Of a stretch of 64,000 nucleotides of DNA, positions 60,468-64,000 are shown one piece after another. Origin of the DNA: Streptomyces sioyaensis (GTDB lineage Bacteria; Actinomycetota; Actinomycetes; Streptomycetales; Streptomycetaceae); NCBI RefSeq assembly GCF_004122735.1, contig NZ_SDIF01000007.1, forward strand, positions 1 through 64,000, in the 5' to 3' direction. Each line of letters opens with the position of its first letter. Positions within the stretch are counted from its first letter, which is position 1. The notes under the pieces are model-generated. The model did not search any database, was not told the DNA's origin, and was given only the letters and a program-made list of their open reading frames with translations. Both the position numbers and the translations under genes were made by a program.

Positions 60468-62063
60468 ATGGCACCCACCCCCGAATCCACCTCGAACCCG
60501 CAGCGGAACGCGCGCACCACGCCCGCCCCGACGCTCACTCTCAAACCCGGTACGTCCTGGCAGGACGCCTGGCAGCGCAGCCTGGCCGCGGCCCCCGAAG
60601 CGTTCCGGGACGACCGGGCGCTCAATCTGTGGGCCGGCGCCTGGCACCCGGACGGCGCTCCGATGCCCGCCACCAGCCCCGTCGACGGCACCCCCATCGC
60701 CGGCCCGCCCCGCCTGGAGGCGGACGCCGCGCTGCATGCCGTACGCGCCTCCCTCGACCAGCACCGGGCCTGGTGCCAGGTCCCGTTGACCGAGCGCAAG
60801 GCCAGGATCTCCGCCACCCTCGACGCCCTCACCGAGCACCGTGAACTGCTCGCCCTGCTGCTGGTCTGGGAGATCGGCAAGCCCTGGAAACTCGCGCAGG
60901 CCGACGTCGACCGCGCCATCGACGGCGTCCGCTGGTACGTCTCCGAGATCGAGCGGATGCTCACCGACCGCGCCCCGCTGCCCGGCCCGGTCAGCAACAT
61001 CGCCAGCTGGAACTATCCGATGTCGGTGCTGATCCACGCGATGCTGGTGCAGGCGCTGGCCGGCAATGCGGTGATGGCCAAGACCCCCACCGACGGCGGC
61101 CTGGTCACGCTCACCCTCGCCTGCGCCCTGGCCGCCCGCGAGGGGGTGCCGGCCACCCTCGTCAGCGGCAGCGGCAAGGAGCTCTCGCCCGCCCTGGTCC
61201 GCTCACCCGAGATCGGCTGTGTCTCCTTCGTCGGCGGCCGGGACACCGGCGGCCGGGTCGCCACCGCCGTCGCCGACCTCGGAAAGCGCCACATCCTCGA
61301 ACAGGAGGGCCTCAACACCTGGGGGATCTGGAACTTCAGCGACTGGCCGGCCCTGACGCCGCTGCTGCGCAAGACCTTCGACTACGCCAAGCAGCGCTGC
61401 ACGGCCTACCCCCGCTTCGTCGTCCAGCGCGAGGCCTTCGCCGACTTCCTCACGGCCTATCTCCCGGCCGTGCGCAGTGTCCGCTTCGGGCACCCACTGG
61501 CCGTCGCCCGCCCCGCGGACCCGCTCCCCGAACTCGACTTCGGCCCGCTGATCAACGCCGGCAAGGCCAAGGAGCTCGCCGACCTCACCTCCGAGGCGAT
61601 CACCCGGGGCGCCGTCCCGCTGCACCGGGGCAGCCTCGCCGACGGCCGTTTCCTGTCCTCCCAGGACACCTCGGCCTACTTCCCGCCCACCACGCTGCTG
61701 GCGCCGCCCTCCTCCTCCCCGCTCCATCACGCCGAGCCGTTCGGCCCGGTCGACACCATCGTGCTCGTCGACACCGAGGCCGAGCTGCTCGCCGCCATGA
61801 ACGCCAGCAACGGCGCCCTGGTCGCCAGCCTGTCCTGTGACGACAAGGACACCTACGACCGCCTCGCCCCGCAGATCCGCGCCTTCAAGGTCGGCCATGG
61901 CAAGCCTCGCTCCCGCGGCGACCGCGACGAGCTCTTCGGCGGCTTCGGCAACTCCTGGAGCGGCGCGTTCGTCGGCGGCGAACTCCTGGTGCGGGCGGTG
62001 ACCGAGGGTCCGGCCGCCGAACGCCTGCCGGGTAACTTCCCGGACTACCACCTGATGCCGTAG
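60468..62063 (+). CDS. Aldehyde dehydrogenase family protein
   Basis: 531 residues. ALDH outline: EIGKPWKLAQADVDRAIDGVRWY, SNIASWNYPMSVLIHAMLVQALAGNAVMAKTP, FVGGRDTGGRVA, and nucleophile C311 in YAKQRCTAYPRFVV. The usual ELGG motif reads EQEGLNTWG. Some catalytic surroundings are altered, so substrate range is hard to say. NAD(P)-linked oxidation of an aldehyde to an acid. The start at 60468 follows CGGAGA. Confidence 0.82.
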   Translation: MAPTPESTSNPQRNARTTPAPTLTLKPGTSWQDAWQRSLAAAPEAFRDDRALNLWAGAWHPDGAPMPATSPVDGTPIAGPPRLEADAALHAVRASLDQHRAWCQVPLTERKARISATLDALTEHRELLALLLVWEIGKPWKLAQADVDRAIDGVRWYVSEIERMLTDRAPLPGPVSNIASWNYPMSVLIHAMLVQALAGNAVMAKTPTDGGLVTLTLACALAAREGVPATLVSGSGKELSPALVRSPEIGCVSFVGGRDTGGRVATAVADLGKRHILEQEGLNTWGIWNFSDWPALTPLLRKTFDYAKQRCTAYPRFVVQREAFADFLTAYLPAVRSVRFGHPLAVARPADPLPELDFGPLINAGKAKELADLTSEAITRGAVPLHRGSLADGRFLSSQDTSAYFPPTTLLAPPSSSPLHHAEPFGPVDTIVLVDTEAELLAAMNASNGALVASLSCDDKDTYDRLAPQIRAFKVGHGKPRSRGDRDELFGGFGNSWSGAFVGGELLVRAVTEGPAAERLPGNFPDYHLMP

Positions 62064-62359
62064 CCCGGTCCCGGCTCCCTTTGCTCCGGCCCCGGGCGCG
62101 GACTTCGCCGACCGCCGGGGGCCGTCCGGCGGGCCGGGGCCGGGGGCCGGGGGCCGGGGACCGGGAGCCGGATCCGGGCGGCCGCGGTGCACTCCAGAAA
62201 CGCCCTTGGCCTGCATGGACCATTGCTATGCGCATTTTGTCCACCATTGCCCATAAATCGAGGTTATGTGGCGGACGGATACGCAGGTGAAAGGCACTCC
62301 GAAACCTTGGTATTGTTGTCCATGTCGCCGCGGGGAACGCCCCGTGAAGATCACACCTA

Positions 62360-62447
62360 GTCCGGGTGGCGGAATGGCAGACGCGCTAGCTTGAGGTGCT
62401 AGTGCCCTTTATCGGGCGTGGGGGTTCAAGTCCCCCCTCGGACACCA
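62360..62447 (+). tRNA. tRNA-Leu (anticodon GAG)
   Basis: 88 nt with encoded CCA. Acceptor stem GTCCGGG pairs with CTCGGAC (one G-U). Anticodon stem CTAGC/GCTAG, loop TTGAGGT with anticodon GAG at 62393-62395. Long class II variable arm, T-arm with GTTCAAG. Reads CUC and CUU codons. Followed at 62450 by a strong terminator. Confidence 0.96.
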
Positions 62448-62449
62448 GC

Positions 62450-62476
62450 GAAAACCCCTGTTGACCAGGGGTTTTC
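62450..62476 (+). terminator. Rho-independent terminator after tRNA-Leu
   Basis: Perfect 11-bp stem GAAAACCCCTG / CAGGGGTTTTC with loop TTGAC, directly after the tRNA. The T-run in the right arm gives a classical intrinsic terminator, unusual among the GC-only stem-loops of this window. Confidence 0.9.
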
Positions 62477-62761
62477 TGCATTTCTGGGGCACACTCCGAA
62501 CGGGGTGCAATTGATGTCCAAATTACCCCTTCCATCCCCTTTGTTTGGGAGTATCCTGGAATCCGGCCTACGGGGCGAGCGAGGGAGTTCGATTGGACCG
62601 GGCCTCGGGGAAGGGAGCTCTGGCTCTCGCCGAGGATGATGACGAAGGCCGGTCGGGCTGAGAGGCTGAAAGGTCGTGAGACCGGACGGCGACCTCCAAG
62701 TACCTGATGCGGACAATGCCGCCGAAGGGAGCCCACCTCGTAGGTCTTTGGTGTGCCCGGA
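62477..62761. other. Intergenic region after tRNA
   Basis: 285 nt between the terminator and the GMC oxidoreductase stop. It is less GC-rich than its surroundings. I see no gene, no repeat of the tRNA 3' end and no integrase, so no sign of an integrated element. Confidence 0.5.
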
Positions 62762-64000
62762 TCAGCCGCCGCGCATCAGGTCCGCACACCTCTCCCCGAT
62801 CATCATCGTGGTGATGCACGGGTTCACGGCGGGCAGGAACGGCATCACCGAAGCGTCCGCGACCCGCAGACCGGTGACGCCCTTCACGCGCAGCTGGGGA
62901 TCGAGCGGGGTCGCCTGGTCGTCCGCCGCGCCCATCCGCACGGTGCAGGCCGGGTGGTAGACGGTGTTGTGGGTGGTGCGGACGTAGTCGAGGAGCTCGG
63001 CGTCGGAGTGGGCGGAGGGCCCGGGGGCGAGTTCGGTGCCGGCCCACTCGGCCATGGGGGACTGGGAAATGATCTCGCGGGCCAGGCGGAGCCCGTGGGT
63101 CATCACGCGCACATCGTGTTCATCGGTGAAGTAGCGCGGGTCGACCTTGGGCTTGTCGCGGAAGTCGCGGGTGCGCAGACGGACGGTGCCCAGGGAGCGG
63201 GCGCGGGTCACGTTCGGGGTCAGACAGAAGGCGTTCTCCGAGGTCGGGTAGCCGCGGCGGAAGGTGTTCAGGTCGAAGGGCACCGAGCCGTAATGGAACA
63301 TCAGGTCCGGGCGGTCGAGGCCGGGTTCGGTGTCGGCGAAGATGCCGATCTCCCACCACTGGGTGGACGAGGTGACCATGGGCTGCTTGGCGTCCCACAT
63401 GATCACGCCCTCCGGGTGGTCCTGGAGGGCGGAGCCGACGCCGGGGGAGTCGACGAGCGGGTCGATGCCGGTGGCGCGCAGATGGGTGGCCGGGCCGATG
63501 CCGGAGAGCATGAGCAGCTTCGGGGAATCGATGGCGCCGCAGGAGACGACGGTCTCGCGGCGGGCGTGGACGGTGCGGGTGTGGATCAGGTCGGGGGCGA
63601 GGTAGTCCACGCCGGTGCAGTGCCGGGCGGAGTCGAAGTTCAGGCGCTTGGCCTGGAGTCCGGTGCGTACGTCGAGGTTCTTGCGGGTGCCCATGACGGG
63701 GTGGAGATAGGACACCGAGGCCGACGAACGGGTGCCGTCGGGAAGGCAGTTGATCTGGAACCAGTTGGCGCCGCGGATGACGGTCTCGCCGGTGTTGAAC
63801 GGCGTCGTCGGGATGCCGGCCGCCGCGCAGGCCTTCAGGAGGGCCTCCCCGCACGGATCGTTGGGCGCGATGGTGCGCAGGGTGACCGGGCCGCTGCGGC
63901 CGTGGTGGTCGCCGGGGGCGTCGTTGTTCTCCAGCCGCTGGTAGAGCGGGAAGCAGTCGGCCGCGCTCCAGCCCGTACAGCCCATCGCGGCCCACTCGTC
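62762..64000 (-). CDS. GMC family oxidoreductase (choline dehydrogenase-like), 5' end off window
   Basis: At least 413 residues visible; the N terminus with the FAD dinucleotide motif lies beyond base 64000, as full-length enzymes have about 510-550. Visible GMC features: VSCGAIDSPKLLMLSGIGPA, DSPGVGSALQDHPEG, the C-terminal catalytic His-Asn pair regions HPACTVRMG and ADASVMPFLPAVNPCITTMMIGERCADLMR. Oxidises an alcohol such as choline or a related compound with FAD. No betaine aldehyde dehydrogenase is adjacent in the window. Confidence 0.9.
   Translation of the reverse strand, partial: DEWAAMGCTGWSAADCFPLYQRLENNDAPGDHHGRSGPVTLRTIAPNDPCGEALLKACAAAGIPTTPFNTGETVIRGANWFQINCLPDGTRSSASVSYLHPVMGTRKNLDVRTGLQAKRLNFDSARHCTGVDYLAPDLIHTRTVHARRETVVSCGAIDSPKLLMLSGIGPATHLRATGIDPLVDSPGVGSALQDHPEGVIMWDAKQPMVTSSTQWWEIGIFADTEPGLDRPDLMFHYGSVPFDLNTFRRGYPTSENAFCLTPNVTRARSLGTVRLRTRDFRDKPKVDPRYFTDEHDVRVMTHGLRLAREIISQSPMAEWAGTELAPGPSAHSDAELLDYVRTTHNTVYHPACTVRMGAADDQATPLDPQLRVKGVTGLRVADASVMPFLPAVNPCITTMMIGERCADLMRGG

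Noticed and set aside
62360..62761. tRNA-Leu as an attachment site for an integrated element
   Set aside because: No integrase gene and no second copy of the tRNA 3' end in the window.

Overview
The window is very GC-rich actinobacterial DNA, almost certainly Streptomyces or a close relative. The genes are tightly packed with GTG and TTG starts. The genus-typical content includes a PP2C phosphatase fused to an RsbW-like kinase, an XRE-TPR regulator, DUF6415 and DUF6204 proteins, and a cytochrome P450 next to a 3Fe-4S ferredoxin. The codon TTA, read in Streptomyces by the developmentally controlled bldA tRNA, is found in frame in only a few genes (PucR regulator, XRE regulator, DUF6415 protein, sialidase, FAD monooxygenase). 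No rRNA, CRISPR array, transposase or phage module was seen. The one tRNA is tRNA-Leu(GAG) at 62360-62447.

Layout, left part. At 1-1.6 kb a radical-SAM gene, cut by the window edge at a perfect 70-bp inverted repeat, carries a LexA-type box upstream and faces an SRPBCC gene. At 1.9-6.6 kb are an MFS exporter fused to three carboxypeptidase-regulatory-like domains, an LCM-type methyltransferase and a secreted serine hydrolase. At 6.8-15.3 kb a PucR-type regulator diverges from a peptidase run (M55 D-aminopeptidase, M20 hydrolase, S9 peptidase, S66 LD-carboxypeptidase), followed by a secreted CocE/S15-type hydrolase. Two pairs in that run overlap at start and stop codons, so it looks like one regulated pathway for peptides or cell-wall peptides. 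At 15.4-16.8 kb is the P450-ferredoxin pair. At 17.1-31.6 kb are mostly single metabolic genes: acetyltransferases, an internally deleted arginase relic, a DUF5107 protein, a quinone oxidoreductase, a CapA lipoprotein, a PAP2-diacylglycerol kinase fusion, an aminotransferase-like protein without its PLP lysine, an amino-acid permease and a fatty-acid desaturase.

Layout, right part. At 32.1-34.5 kb is the large PAS-PAS-GAF-PP2C-HATPase signalling protein. At 34.5-37.3 kb a visibly less GC-rich block holds an XRE-TPR regulator with a SLOG-like protein, divergent from DUF6415 and an 83-residue protein; both divergent leading genes carry a TTA codon. At 37.5-46.5 kb are a pterin dehydratase, a YihY/BrkB membrane protein, a photolyase, a DUF1266 protein, a methyltransferase, an NLR-like NB-ARC/TPR ATPase with an N-terminal RHIM/BASS-like amyloid motif, and a gene of unclear function with a CDP-glycerol-transferase-like fold. 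At 46.6-64 kb are VOC and aldo-keto reductase proteins, an acyl-CoA ligase, a divergent LysR/SBF-symporter pair, a sialidase with a LamG-like domain, a divergent MarR/quinone-reductase pair with several dyads, FdhD, an FAD monooxygenase, chorismate mutase, aldehyde dehydrogenase, the tRNA with a strong terminator, and a GMC oxidoreductase running off the right edge.

The best candidates for undescribed systems are the NLR-like ATPase with its downstream gene (42.6-46.5 kb), the XRE-TPR/SLOG/DUF6415 block (34.5-37.3 kb), and the PucR-controlled peptidase run (6.8-13.3 kb). All functions here are read from sequence motifs and gene context; nothing was searched or computed.
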